From positions 23,870-87,869 of the forward strand of contig JBAZCF010000012.1 of NCBI GenBank assembly GCA_041671045.1: DNA of 64,000 nucleotides, written 5' to 3'. Below are positions 36,079 through 43,244 of the stretch, in pieces. The number at the start of each line of letters is the position of its first letter. Within the stretch, counting starts at the first letter, position 1. The notes under the pieces are model-generated. The model was not told where the DNA came from and did no database searches. It saw only the letters and a list, made by a program, of their open reading frames with translations. The position numbers and the translations under genes are program-made. This DNA is from Parachlamydiales bacterium. GTDB taxonomy: Bacteria; Chlamydiota; Chlamydiia; Chlamydiales; JABDDJ01.

Positions 36079-36306
36079 ATGAATGTAAGAGCAAAATTTG
36101 TTTGTTACGGGATTAAGGACAATCCCTCATCGGAAAGTAAGACAGTAACCTTTGGTGCTGTAACTTCTGGAAGTGAGGAGAATAAATCATTCTCAAAGTA
36201 CACCCCATCCGGTAGTATTGACATGGTAATCAGTTATGACACACCAGCCAGTAATGCTTTTGAGCAAGGAAAAGAATATTACGTTGATTTCACGCCGGTT
36301 GAGTAA
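36079..36306 (+). CDS. Conserved small phage protein of unknown function
   Basis: 75 residues. The pattern MNVRAKFVCYGI ... YTPSGSIDM ... QGKEYYVDFTPVE matches a small protein family found across many tailed phages and prophages. I know the pattern but no proven function. Predicted all-beta. It is encoded near the end of the late operon, and I expect a virion or assembly role only from location. Confidence 0.6.
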   Translation: MNVRAKFVCYGIKDNPSSESKTVTFGAVTSGSEENKSFSKYTPSGSIDMVISYDTPASNAFEQGKEYYVDFTPVE

Positions 36307-36336
36307 TCTTACTATTAACCTTTAAATATCTCTTTT

Positions 36337-36756
36337 ATGGACAACAAAGAAATTAATTTGGTAGTCCCTGCATTACTGCCATGTAATGGAAGGATTGTAT
36401 TGCAAGCAGTAAATAAAAAGGAATATAAACATGGCAATATTATCATTCCGGTAAACCAGGAAATATGGACTAATGAACGCAAACCTGACAAGCAGCGCCA
36501 GCAAGAAGACAATCCTTACAAAAACTATGATTTTTATGTTGTAGGATATGCTCCGGAAGTACATGAACAGATGCGATTACCGGCAGATATACTTATTGAA
36601 ATTGGCGACAAAGTAATCATGTCAGAACGATTTGAACCTATACTATACCAGGAAGGTCCGGAGACGCTTTACTTTCTGATACATTGGCAGGACACATTAG
36701 GAGTGATTAAGCAACACAAGGAAGTCAAAAGGCCAGTGTCGAATCTGGTAAATTAA
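36337..36756 (+). CDS. GroES-like co-chaperonin candidate
   Basis: 139 residues. ALLPCNGRIVLQAV, then a mobile-loop-like stretch KEYKHGNIIIP, then YVVGYAP and a final IEIGDKVIM strand reproduce the order of GroES/Cpn10 motifs (PLGDRVLV, GGIIIP, VVAVG, VGDKVLF). A 30-residue insertion rich in charged residues lies between the loop and the VVGYAP strand. Phage co-chaperonins such as T4 gp31 replace GroES for capsid folding, and a late-operon position fits that. The similarity is by pattern only; the fold should be checked by structure prediction. Confidence 0.5.
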   Translation: MDNKEINLVVPALLPCNGRIVLQAVNKKEYKHGNIIIPVNQEIWTNERKPDKQRQQEDNPYKNYDFYVVGYAPEVHEQMRLPADILIEIGDKVIMSERFEPILYQEGPETLYFLIHWQDTLGVIKQHKEVKRPVSNLVN

Positions 36757-36761
36757 AAAAT

Positions 36762-36786
36762 AAACCCGGTCAATGCCGGGTTTTTT
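36762..36786. terminator. Bidirectional terminator between late and early arms
   Basis: Stem AAACCCGG (36762-36769) with CCGGGTTT (36776-36783), a 6-nt loop, T-rich on both sides. It separates the rightward late operon from the leftward early genes and can stop both. Confidence 0.8.
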
Positions 36787-36787
36787 G

Positions 36788-37144
36788 TTATGATTTCAGT
36801 AATTCAGGGTTTTCGTAAATATTGCCGATAATTTCAATATTTAATATTGCCCTCAATGCCAGATGGGTTTCATCTTCGAGCGTATAAAATCTCAAATGTC
36901 TGCCACAAAAACATCCTTTATTAAAAATAACTTCCCATTTTGCAGCAGTATTTTGAACAATATCTCCTTCATAAATCTCCGTTCCGTTTTTATCCTTCAG
37001 GCCGGTGTATTGCATTAATGGCATATTTTCATCTTTTACCATATTCCAAAATATATTGCTAAATTTCTGACTTTTCGAATCCCAGTATAGCATATCGCTT
37101 ATTTTCTTATCCCACGCCCGGAATTTAATTTCTCTCTTTTCCAT
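36788..37144 (-). CDS. YopX-family protein
   Basis: 118 residues. REIKFRAWDKK at the start, then MPLMQYTGLKDKNGTEIYEGDIV, are the two signature segments of the YopX family, common in phages of Firmicutes and Bacteroidota. The C-terminal beta-rich half carries the EIYEGDIV strand and an HLALRAILNIEIIGNIYEN ending usual for the family. Function is unknown. The leader before the ATG contains CAAAACTTAAAACT, the recurrent early-gene motif. This is the last gene of the leftward arm, directly before the bidirectional terminator. Confidence 0.85.
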   Translation of the reverse strand: MEKREIKFRAWDKKISDMLYWDSKSQKFSNIFWNMVKDENMPLMQYTGLKDKNGTEIYEGDIVQNTAAKWEVIFNKGCFCGRHLRFYTLEDETHLALRAILNIEIIGNIYENPELLKS

Positions 37145-37161
37145 AGTTTTAAGTTTTGAAA

Positions 37162-37195
37162 TAAAAAAGAGTCCCGCCGCTTAAACAGGACTCTT
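37162..37195 (-). terminator. Intrinsic terminator fused to the next gene leader
   Basis: Stem AAGAGTCC/GGACTCTT (37167-37174 with 37188-37195), followed on the minus strand by TTTTTTATTTC and then the leader of the YopX gene. Confidence 0.7.
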
Positions 37196-37245
37196 ATGAA
37201 CGCAAAATTAATCAGGTACTCATGGGAAGACACACTGATATGTCT

Positions 37246-37707
37246 TTATTGATACCTGGCAGATAAAAACATGCCTACCATGGAATTCATCACCCAGTCC
37301 TGGTTCTCTACCAGTATTGTGCGGTCGATGAATCCTTTGTACTGAGGATTGTCAGGTTCGTTTTTGACTTCATACCATAAAGTCCTTGTATTGTAGGCCA
37401 TCAATACGAACTGAACTTGCGGATAGACCGTTTTAATAGCTTCCAGGTAAATTATCCTCTTGGCATTTTTCATAGCATCCCACTCTGCTTTCCTTGCTGG
37501 ATATGTCAGGTCACGATCACTTAATGGGACAGGGATAGGCAATACGATAGGAATGTTTTCTTTCCATTGGCAGTCCGGCCATAGAAGGTCATTCATTAAT
37601 GCCAGTGTATCATTGCCTTGATGGATAACTCCGTCTGAAGTCTTTACCGCAAATTTGTAAGCAAGCCTGTACTTTGGTAAGTAGTACTTTGGGTCAATTG
37701 TTGTCAT
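37246..37707 (-). CDS. Early protein of unknown function
   Basis: 153 residues, Pro- and aromatic-rich, with no motif that I recognise. It ends before the terminator at 37.17 kb and starts with MTTIDPKYYLPKYR after an A/T-rich leader. A -7-type box (TAACTTTG on the minus strand) lies about 40 bp upstream of the ATG, so it may have its own promoter. Confidence 0.5.
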   Translation of the reverse strand: MTTIDPKYYLPKYRLAYKFAVKTSDGVIHQGNDTLALMNDLLWPDCQWKENIPIVLPIPVPLSDRDLTYPARKAEWDAMKNAKRIIYLEAIKTVYPQVQFVLMAYNTRTLWYEVKNEPDNPQYKGFIDRTILVENQDWVMNSMVGMFLSARYQ

Positions 37708-37744
37708 GTCTTTAATTTTTTTAGAGATTAATAAATTTAATACC

Positions 37745-37774
37745 CAAAGTTACACATTAAATAATCATACGCAG
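37745..37774 (-). promoter_or_regulatory. Candidate Bacteroidota-type promoter
   Basis: TAACTTTG on the minus strand (plus 37745-37752) fits TAnnTTTG; 19 bp upstream the -33 position reads CTG, one change from TTG. It would drive the 37.7 kb gene. Confidence 0.5.
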
Positions 37775-37777
37775 CAT

Positions 37778-38089
37778 TTATTTTAAGTTCTTATTGAATT
37801 GTTCTTTAAATAATCTATTGAATTCTTCGTCATTTACTCTTTTAGAGTGGTCTTCATCTATCCAATTAAGATGTTTTCCTGTTGTCATTGCCCAATCATT
37901 GGAATGAATAACACGAGAATGACCTGCTTTACGGAAAGCAATAAGTGTTTCATAGGAAAACCAAAACGTGTTACCTTCTGAATCTTCAAATGCTAAAGAA
38001 TGGGCACCATAATTATTACTGGAATACTGCCCATAATTCCAATATTTGGGAAATTGATAATTTGTTACTTCTCTTGTTTGTGTTTCCAT
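37778..38089 (-). CDS. Conserved phage protein (DUF8033-like)
   Basis: 103 residues. AFEDSEGNTFWFSYETLIAF followed by VIHSNDWAMTTGKHLNWI corresponds to a small family in tailed phages in which a FSYxTxVAF strand is followed by NDWSxTTGKHLN. I remember it as DUF8033, with unknown function, but cannot confirm the number here. Preceded by the early leader motif AAAACTTAAAC. Confidence 0.5.
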   Translation of the reverse strand: METQTREVTNYQFPKYWNYGQYSSNNYGAHSLAFEDSEGNTFWFSYETLIAFRKAGHSRVIHSNDWAMTTGKHLNWIDEDHSKRVNDEEFNRLFKEQFNKNLK

Positions 38090-38094
38090 AAGGT

Positions 38095-38271
38095 TTAAGT
38101 TTTGATAGTTTCTTTACTTTTTGCACCATGCATTTTAAGGACAATGACCAGCATCCACACAATACTGTCGGGCATTGCATTGGCTACCATGTCGATTTCA
38201 GCTCTTTTGTAAGCCGTTGCCTGGACATTCCATGCATCACTGTTTTCGTCGTAGATAAGTATTTTAAACAT
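38095..38271 (-). CDS. Small early protein
   Basis: 58 residues, ATG at 38271 preceded by AACTTAAATTCT, a close variant of the early leader. It reads MFKILIYDENSDAWNVQATA and contains a hydrophobic helix near the C-terminus (IVWMLVIVL). The stop lies five bases before the next gene start. No family recognised, but the leader, spacing and lack of internal stops support a real gene. Confidence 0.6.
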   Translation of the reverse strand: MFKILIYDENSDAWNVQATAYKRAEIDMVANAMPDSIVWMLVIVLKMHGAKSKETIKT

Positions 38272-38283
38272 AGAATTTAAGTT

Positions 38284-38577
38284 TTAGTATCTGTATCTTT
38301 TCCAAACTTCATCATCAAAATCAATGATGTTTTCAATATTTTCGCGATTGTAAACTTTGTCACCATTGGATACAACATAATCATAAGGCATATGATTCCA
38401 ATGGCAATAAATCGCCCAGTCGCCAACCGTTCCAACTTTAAGCACCCATTTTAATATCCCGCCCTTTTCTGTCATATAAAGTCCTTTTTCATCATTAGAA
38501 GTTTCGCCTTTGGCGATAACCTGATGTTGATTTTTGGGATCGTCGAGTATTTCCAGTGTCAGTTTAAATTTTTCCAT
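38284..38577 (-). CDS. Conserved phage protein of unknown function
   Basis: 97 residues. LEILDDPKNQHQVIAKGETS and the later LKWVLKVGTVGDWAIYCHW segment follow a pattern seen in many small phage proteins (DDPxNxHxVIAxGE ... DWAIY). Function not known. The ATG is preceded by TTAAACTTAAATCTT. Confidence 0.55.
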   Translation of the reverse strand: MEKFKLTLEILDDPKNQHQVIAKGETSNDEKGLYMTEKGGILKWVLKVGTVGDWAIYCHWNHMPYDYVVSNGDKVYNRENIENIIDFDDEVWKRYRY

Positions 38578-38603
38578 AAGATTTAAGTTTAAGAAAAAAA
38601 TAA

Positions 38604-38623
38604 ACGGGACTTTATGGTCCCGT
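38604..38623 (-). terminator. Intrinsic terminator
   Basis: ACGGGAC/GTCCCGT stem with a 6-nt loop, followed on the minus strand by TTTATTTTTTTC. It overlaps the stop region of the PcfJ-type gene and leads into the next leader. Confidence 0.7.
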
Positions 38624-38977
38624 CATTTTTAGTTTTACTTTTTTAGTAATAGCTGGAATGTTATCATTAACCAGTTTTACTATCTGTTCGTGATATTTGG
38701 TGGGTTTATTTCCAAGCCCGCGAGCCTGTACGACTTCCATTTTTGACAAAGACAGTTCAACTGTTTCAATACGAGTTTTGTCAATTTTAGCAGATAACAG
38801 TAATGAATGTTTTAAATCAAAGTATTTATTGGTAAAGATGCAATGGCCCAGTTCAGTTCCTTCTTCCAGGAATTCTTTTACAGATCGGAGTGGTTCGACA
38901 TGAATAACGCCATCATTGAACGATAGATCCAGGAATTTCTTCTTTTCCTGGACATATTTTTTATTCATATCTTTCAT
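38612..38977 (-). CDS. PcfJ C-terminal domain, encoded as a separate gene
   Basis: 121 residues. EEGTELGHCIFTNKYFDLKH, LLLSAKIDKTRIETVEL and MEVVQARGLGNKP reproduce the conserved C-terminal block of PcfJ-like proteins (G-x-x-L-x-H-C, then S-x-x, then V-Q-x-R-G-x-x-N). In the usual PcfJ this block is joined to a Zn-finger N-terminal half; here the N-terminal half is a separate gene just upstream in another frame, 29 bp away. This ORF has its own early-type leader (AACTTAAAGGTAAA before ATG), so it is probably translated on its own. PcfJ function is unknown; it is found on conjugative plasmids and phages. Confidence 0.65.
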   Translation of the reverse strand: MKDMNKKYVQEKKKFLDLSFNDGVIHVEPLRSVKEFLEEGTELGHCIFTNKYFDLKHSLLLSAKIDKTRIETVELSLSKMEVVQARGLGNKPTKYHEQIVKLVNDNIPAITKKVKLKMTGP

Positions 38978-39006
38978 TTTACCTTTAAGTTCCTTGATTT
39001 TTGTGT

Positions 39007-39918
39007 TCAGAATAATTCGGTTTTTTCTTTTACCAAGTTATTATGAGCCATGTCAAAATTAACCGGGCAGATATATTTTGGATTATGAATGTCCTTGCCA
39101 AATTCAACCAACAATTTGAGATAATCCATCCAATCCTTATAGTTATCAACGGTAAAGCCATTACGTATGCAAATTTTGATCTGAGGCCAATAACGGTCGA
39201 CATCTTCCGGATATTTATATCGATAATAAACCAAATTATATTGATCAGCTTTAAACAAGGTTTCCGTTACGGAATCTTTTAAAAGTTGTGAAAAAAGTAT
39301 ATGAGGCGGCATTTCGTGGAAATTGCCTTTAAACCCATTGCGTTTTATGATCGGTAATATTTTGCCATGATTATAAATATATAAAGGGTTAAGTTCATAA
39401 CGTAAATTGGCTTTGTAACCATAAGTATTACGGAAAGCCAGGTCGCCAGTATAACACCACCGGTCGTATTCATAACACATTGACTGAACATTTTTAGCCA
39501 GTGTGGTTACTTTTCCGTCTTGCCGTATCCAGTGCTGCATCACTTCGACAAGAGAATAACAGGTCGGGTGATTTTTTTGAAAATATTTCGTTACGACTAC
39601 CATGCGGATAACTTGAAAATCTTTAATGATATTCAGGAAGGCCATGTATATTCTTTCCCGGCTTTCAAGTTTATCCAGATAAGTAATTTCTAATTTGGCA
39701 TTACATTTTGGACATTGACATTTCACCAGTTGGTCATACATGATACAATCCGGCATCCAATTGTGACCACATTCCAGGCAAAATAAACGATGACGTGACA
39801 AAATTGCTAATTTTTTGAATGGTCTGTTATAAGCCCATTGTTTGTGTTTCTCGGTGAATTTCGGCACCTTTTTTAACAGATCTTCAATTTGAAATTGTAG
39901 TTTAGTACGTGGTCTCAT
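39007..39918 (-). CDS. PcfJ N-terminal region with zinc ribbon
   Basis: 303 residues. A CxxC-CxxC zinc ribbon (C47, C50, C69, C72), with a long helical body after it, is the layout of the N-terminal two thirds of PcfJ-like proteins. The expected GHC-containing C-terminal block is missing here and is encoded by the next gene. The two reading frames differ, so one frameshift or a genuine gene split explains the arrangement. The start is 2 bases after the stop of the PcfK-like gene, the normal order for the pair. Confidence 0.6.
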   Translation of the reverse strand: MRPRTKLQFQIEDLLKKVPKFTEKHKQWAYNRPFKKLAILSRHRLFCLECGHNWMPDCIMYDQLVKCQCPKCNAKLEITYLDKLESRERIYMAFLNIIKDFQVIRMVVVTKYFQKNHPTCYSLVEVMQHWIRQDGKVTTLAKNVQSMCYEYDRWCYTGDLAFRNTYGYKANLRYELNPLYIYNHGKILPIIKRNGFKGNFHEMPPHILFSQLLKDSVTETLFKADQYNLVYYRYKYPEDVDRYWPQIKICIRNGFTVDNYKDWMDYLKLLVEFGKDIHNPKYICPVNFDMAHNNLVKEKTELF

Positions 39919-39920
39919 AG

Positions 39921-40196
39921 TTAAAAAAGGCTTAATTCGTTATTCTCGGTTTTTTCTACCATTACCTTTGGCGTTACTGCTGTTTTCGGTATATTCTTTT
40001 TTAGCATCCTGGCTTTTTCTGATTCGATCAGATCGTTAATGGCTTTGGTTTTGGCTTCTCTTATTTCTTCTTCCGTGAGTTCTACCTTATGATTTACCAC
40101 AACCTGCATTTGCAATGGTTTTCGCAACTCGCCAAGTTTTGCTTCCAATTTTTCAATTTCTTTTGTTATGAAATTTTTATTGTTTTCCCGTATCAA
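39921..40196 (-). CDS. PcfK C-terminus-like protein without an ATG start
   Basis: 91 residues if TTG at 40196 is used. A conserved-looking EEEIREAKTKAINDLIESEK stretch and a terminal ELSLF resemble the C-terminus of PcfK, the usual partner of PcfJ, which follows directly. The frame is open back to a TAA at 40224-40226, the stop of the previous gene in the same frame, and no ATG occurs before the middle of the protein. Translation may start at TTG or another rare codon, or by readthrough of that TAA. Otherwise the region is a split gene. See findings. Confidence 0.45.
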   Translation of the reverse strand: MIRENNKNFITKEIEKLEAKLGELRKPLQMQVVVNHKVELTEEEIREAKTKAINDLIESEKARMLKKNIPKTAVTPKVMVEKTENNELSLF

Positions 40197-40223
40197 ATTT
40201 TGATGTTCCGGTGTATTGATAAA

Positions 40224-40547
40224 TTATAGCAGAGCATTGGCATCATTATAGATCTCACGTATTTCTTTAACAGTAGTATTAACAGGTATTTCAACACTGT
40301 TATACCACGAGGTTATTTTCAGGTTTCCAAAGTTAACAGACCAACTTTTATAATCTTCACCAAAATATAAGTTAATGGTACGGCCTTCTTCCCGGAAAGT
40401 TATAACATCATTATCCCAATGATTAGGTTTTGTCCCAATTTTAGCGGTATTCTTTAGTTTAAAAGAATTATCTGCGCCAAATTTTGCAAATTTTTGTGCT
40501 AATTCATAAAGTTTTGCAAGTTCTATTTCGAATTGTGATTTTTTCAT
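40224..40547 (-). CDS. Early protein of unknown function
   Basis: 107 residues using the ATG at 40547, which follows the early leader AAAACTTAAACAAT; an upstream ATG would overlap the UDG gene and lacks that leader. Helical N-terminus followed by beta strands, no family recognised. It ends in TAA, after which the same frame stays open for about 100 more codons (the PcfK-like region). Confidence 0.55.
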   Translation of the reverse strand: MKKSQFEIELAKLYELAQKFAKFGADNSFKLKNTAKIGTKPNHWDNDVITFREEGRTINLYFGEDYKSWSVNFGNLKITSWYNSVEIPVNTTVKEIREIYNDANALL

Positions 40548-40552
40548 ATTGT

Positions 40553-41398
40553 TTAAGTTTTCCAATTTATCCAGTGTTTTTCTTTTAACGGCGGGATCAG
40601 TTCATCAAAGAATAGTCCTATATCATCGAATACCGTATTATATATATGCATGATATTACCTTTGGTGATTTCAATGCCATGATTTTCAAAAAACTTCTCC
40701 GTCCTTGCTTTTATTCGTTCCCGGTCCACGCAAAGATTCATCGTAACAATCAAATCTTGATAGAAAGATTTACGCAGAAATACTGCGGCCTGACGAAAAT
40801 GCATATTACCGTTAAATCCGGTATGTGCCGACAGGGGACTGGGATGTGCAGACTGTAATATAAGGTGTCGTGGGTTGTCTATCCGGTTGGCATATTTCTT
40901 GGCGTAGGCACCCCATAACATGAACACAATATCATTATCGTGCTTGTTAAGCTCTTGCATGATACGGTCGGTAAAATAGTCCCATCCAAGGTCTTTGTGC
41001 GATCCTGGCTCACCAGAGCGAACCGTAAGGCATGTATTTAACAGCAGTATTCCTTGACTGGCCCAACTTGACAGATCGTTAGTTTTGAAACAGTCTTCCA
41101 TCTCCTGATCAGGATACAGTTCTGTCTGAATCTCTTTAAAGATATTCGAAAGGCTTGCCGGGGTCTGTTTGGAATTGGATGAAAAGGCGAGACCGTTTGC
41201 ATGAACCGGATCAGGAAAAGGATCCTGTCCAAGGATAACTACACGGGTCTTTTCATATGGACAAAGCATAAAAGCGTTGAACATGTCTTTTTTCTCCGGC
41301 AGTATGGTAAAGTTTTTCCGTTCTTCGTCCAGTTTCGCCTTCATGGTTATCATTTCATCCGTGGACAAAATTTCATTTAATACATCATTCCAAGTCAT
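40553..41398 (-). CDS. ung: Uracil-DNA glycosylase, family 1
   Basis: 281 residues from the ATG at 41398, which overlaps the previous stop (ATGA). Family-1 motifs in order: VVILGQDPF (catalytic D59 in the water-activating loop, canonical GQDPYH here GQDPFP), ANGLAFS, LLLNTCLTVR, and SAHPSPLSAH (Leu intercalation loop). Removes uracil from DNA. Phages use it for repair, or to handle uracil made by host defence or by their own nucleotide pools; crAss-like phages often carry it. The C-terminal ~65 residues extend beyond the usual end (about 225 residues) and have no known motif. Substitution of Tyr by Phe and of His by Pro in the first motif is notable. Confidence 0.9.
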   Translation of the reverse strand: MTWNDVLNEILSTDEMITMKAKLDEERKNFTILPEKKDMFNAFMLCPYEKTRVVILGQDPFPDPVHANGLAFSSNSKQTPASLSNIFKEIQTELYPDQEMEDCFKTNDLSSWASQGILLLNTCLTVRSGEPGSHKDLGWDYFTDRIMQELNKHDNDIVFMLWGAYAKKYANRIDNPRHLILQSAHPSPLSAHTGFNGNMHFRQAAVFLRKSFYQDLIVTMNLCVDRERIKARTEKFFENHGIEITKGNIMHIYNTVFDDIGLFFDELIPPLKEKHWINWKT

Positions 41399-41880
41399 CA
41401 CCACTCCTTTTCTTTTTTGTGAATTTTACCAAAATACTTTTCATATCTATATTCATCGGGAGTCAACACTACCAATCCATGTGTGCTGGAAAGGAAGATT
41501 ATGGCTTTGTCAATGAATACTTTCATCTGATCTTTGTCGTACATAGAAATGTCGTCATGAGTTATGATGATTTCTATGTGTCCGTCAGGATAATGAACTT
41601 CTTTGGGATAAGATGTGAGTTTGGTTAAAAGATAACCAAGAACTTCTTCCTTTGTCCATCCTTCAAAACAGGTAGAGCCCAGACAGGTCGTTTCTATAAC
41701 ACCCCCAAAGAGATACCCAAGTTGCGACACTGTCTTTGGCTTTGTTTCTTTTTCAATGATAAGATCAAACCGTGACCCTTCCAATGTCTTAAGTTGGTCT
41801 TCCCAAAGTAAGGGATGGTCAAAGACGGGCTTGATGTTCTTGACTATCCCTTTGAATATTATGCCGTTTTTCTTTATCAT
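41398..41880 (-). CDS. NinB-like recombination protein candidate
   Basis: 160 residues. The middle (EKETKPKTVSQLGYLFGG, then GWTKEEVLGYLLTKL) and the end (MKVFIDKAIIFLSSTHGLVV, then LTPDEY) follow the layout of NinB-type phage proteins: K/R-S-x-x-Q-xx-YxxG, helix, then a final helix and P-x-P-x-E-like end. NinB/Orf binds ssDNA or assists recombination in lambda. Position next to UDG, SSB-like and Sak4-like genes supports a recombination role. Pattern level only. Confidence 0.45.
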   Translation of the reverse strand: MIKKNGIIFKGIVKNIKPVFDHPLLWEDQLKTLEGSRFDLIIEKETKPKTVSQLGYLFGGVIETTCLGSTCFEGWTKEEVLGYLLTKLTSYPKEVHYPDGHIEIIITHDDISMYDKDQMKVFIDKAIIFLSSTHGLVVLTPDEYRYEKYFGKIHKKEKEW

Positions 41881-41883
41881 TAG

Positions 41884-42474
41884 TTATATCTCATTAAATT
41901 GGGCAGCAGTTATTTCTCCGTTATTTAATAAATAAAGGGCATTTTTCCCATAATCAATAGCTCGTCTTTCTACTTCCCGAAAAGCAGAATAGATTAATCC
42001 ATCTAATTCCTTTAAAAGATCATGAGTTTCTTTGTCAAAAATTCTATCATGTGTGAACTCAAATTTATTCTGTAATCCAGTATGTTTATCAAAAATGGAT
42101 ATTTCCGAAGTTCCCTTTGATTGCCATGTTTTATCAAAGCTATTACCAAGATAACTCATATAACTCCATTTTCCCCAATCATCGGGCTTTGGAATTGATA
42201 CACTTTTTGCAATTTTCGTTATCTTTTCTCCTATTAATTCAAATATATCTGAGGCGATATTAATTTTATGTACTCTATAATAGGGCCTTTCCCAATTGTC
42301 CGGAACTTGTGATTCAATAAGATTTGAGTTTTTGGTTTTAATGAAATTATATAATTCCATAAATTGTTTGCCTCTTTCAATAAGTTCTAAACAATCTGGA
42401 CAGATAACATTGGCTTTTCTTTCTTTTTTTAATCCACAAGCTGGACATGGTTGTGTTGTGTAACCTGTTTTCAT
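41884..42474 (-). CDS. Zinc-ribbon protein of unknown function
   Basis: 196 residues from the ATG at 42474, preceded by CAAAACTTAAACAT; the longer frame upstream runs into the terminator hairpin and lacks a leader. An N-terminal zinc ribbon (CPACG near residue 9 and CPDC about 16 residues later) is followed by a helical body. No enzyme motif recognised. Ends 3 bases before the NinB-like gene. Confidence 0.55.
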   Translation of the reverse strand: MKTGYTTQPCPACGLKKERKANVICPDCLELIERGKQFMELYNFIKTKNSNLIESQVPDNWERPYYRVHKINIASDIFELIGEKITKIAKSVSIPKPDDWGKWSYMSYLGNSFDKTWQSKGTSEISIFDKHTGLQNKFEFTHDRIFDKETHDLLKELDGLIYSAFREVERRAIDYGKNALYLLNNGEITAAQFNEI

Positions 42475-42490
42475 ATGTTTAAGTTTTGGA

Positions 42491-42519
42491 ATAAAAAGTC
42501 CGGTATCGCTACCGGACTT
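42491..42519 (-). terminator. Strong intrinsic terminator fused to the next leader
   Basis: Perfect stem AAGTCCGGT/ACCGGACTT with a 6-nt loop, followed on the minus strand by TTTTTATTCC and directly by the CAAAACTTAAAC leader of the zinc-ribbon gene. Separates it from the SSB-like gene. Confidence 0.8.
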
Positions 42520-42540
42520 AATCATTTTACAGAACATATC

Positions 42541-43233
42541 TCAATAATCGGGCGGTTCTTCCCGTTTGGCACTCGGCATATCCGCTTGTGGCTCTTCCCC
42601 CGTACTTCCAGTATCATCCTGTTCTTCTACGGGTGTCGGTTTGAACTTCTTCTTCGGCGCCGGCGCTGCCGCTTGTGTCAGATCAGTGCGGATCTCTACA
42701 AAGTCATGCGATGGCTTTCCATCAGCATTGGTTGCAGGGTCTCCCAAAATGCTTGGTTTGCCTTTGGTCGTCGCATCCGGCAGATATGGGTGAAACTTAT
42801 TGATGATCTGGCAAAGAGACTTTACATATTCTCCTTCCGGAGTATAATACTGTACTTCTTTGACAGGTACCCATACTTTCTTGGTGAGAAACTCTGCAGA
42901 CTGTACTACTACTCCGGGTTTAAATCCCATGGCAGTCTTCAGATTGGCCAGTTGGAATTCACTTTTGCAACGGTAGGCGTCGTCTTGCCGGCGCGGGTCT
43001 CCCATCGGCAATTCCGAATAGTAAAATCCTGTGCTCAGCATTCCGCCGGTTTTCTCGTCCTTAAAAGTTATCAACAATCCCGGATTGCCGTTCTTGTCTT
43101 TTTTCAAAACACCATTGGTGTCTTTCCATGGGGCGATCCTTATGGGTTGCAAAAGATAGATCCCTGCTTGGGAAATATACTGTTCTGTGTTATCAGTTGC
43201 CGGGATTGCCGGCATGTCTTCATTTGTGCTCAT
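42541..43233 (-). CDS. Single-stranded DNA-binding-like protein candidate
   Basis: 230 residues. The first ~110 residues (AGIYLLQPIRIAPW, GLLITFKDEKTGGML, FQLANLKTAMGF) look like an OB-fold beta barrel of phage DUF669/SSB type. The rest is a Pro/Ala-rich flexible tail ending in acidic and aromatic residues (EEPPDY), as in SSB tails that recruit partner proteins. Encoded directly before (downstream of) the Sak4-like ATPase, a common pairing. No primary-sequence SSB signature, so this is a structural inference. The early leader (AAAACTTAATTAA) precedes the ATG. Confidence 0.45.
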   Translation of the reverse strand: MSTNEDMPAIPATDNTEQYISQAGIYLLQPIRIAPWKDTNGVLKKDKNGNPGLLITFKDEKTGGMLSTGFYYSELPMGDPRRQDDAYRCKSEFQLANLKTAMGFKPGVVVQSAEFLTKKVWVPVKEVQYYTPEGEYVKSLCQIINKFHPYLPDATTKGKPSILGDPATNADGKPSHDFVEIRTDLTQAAAPAPKKKFKPTPVEEQDDTGSTGEEPQADMPSAKREEPPDY

Positions 43234-43244
43234 TTAATTAAGTT

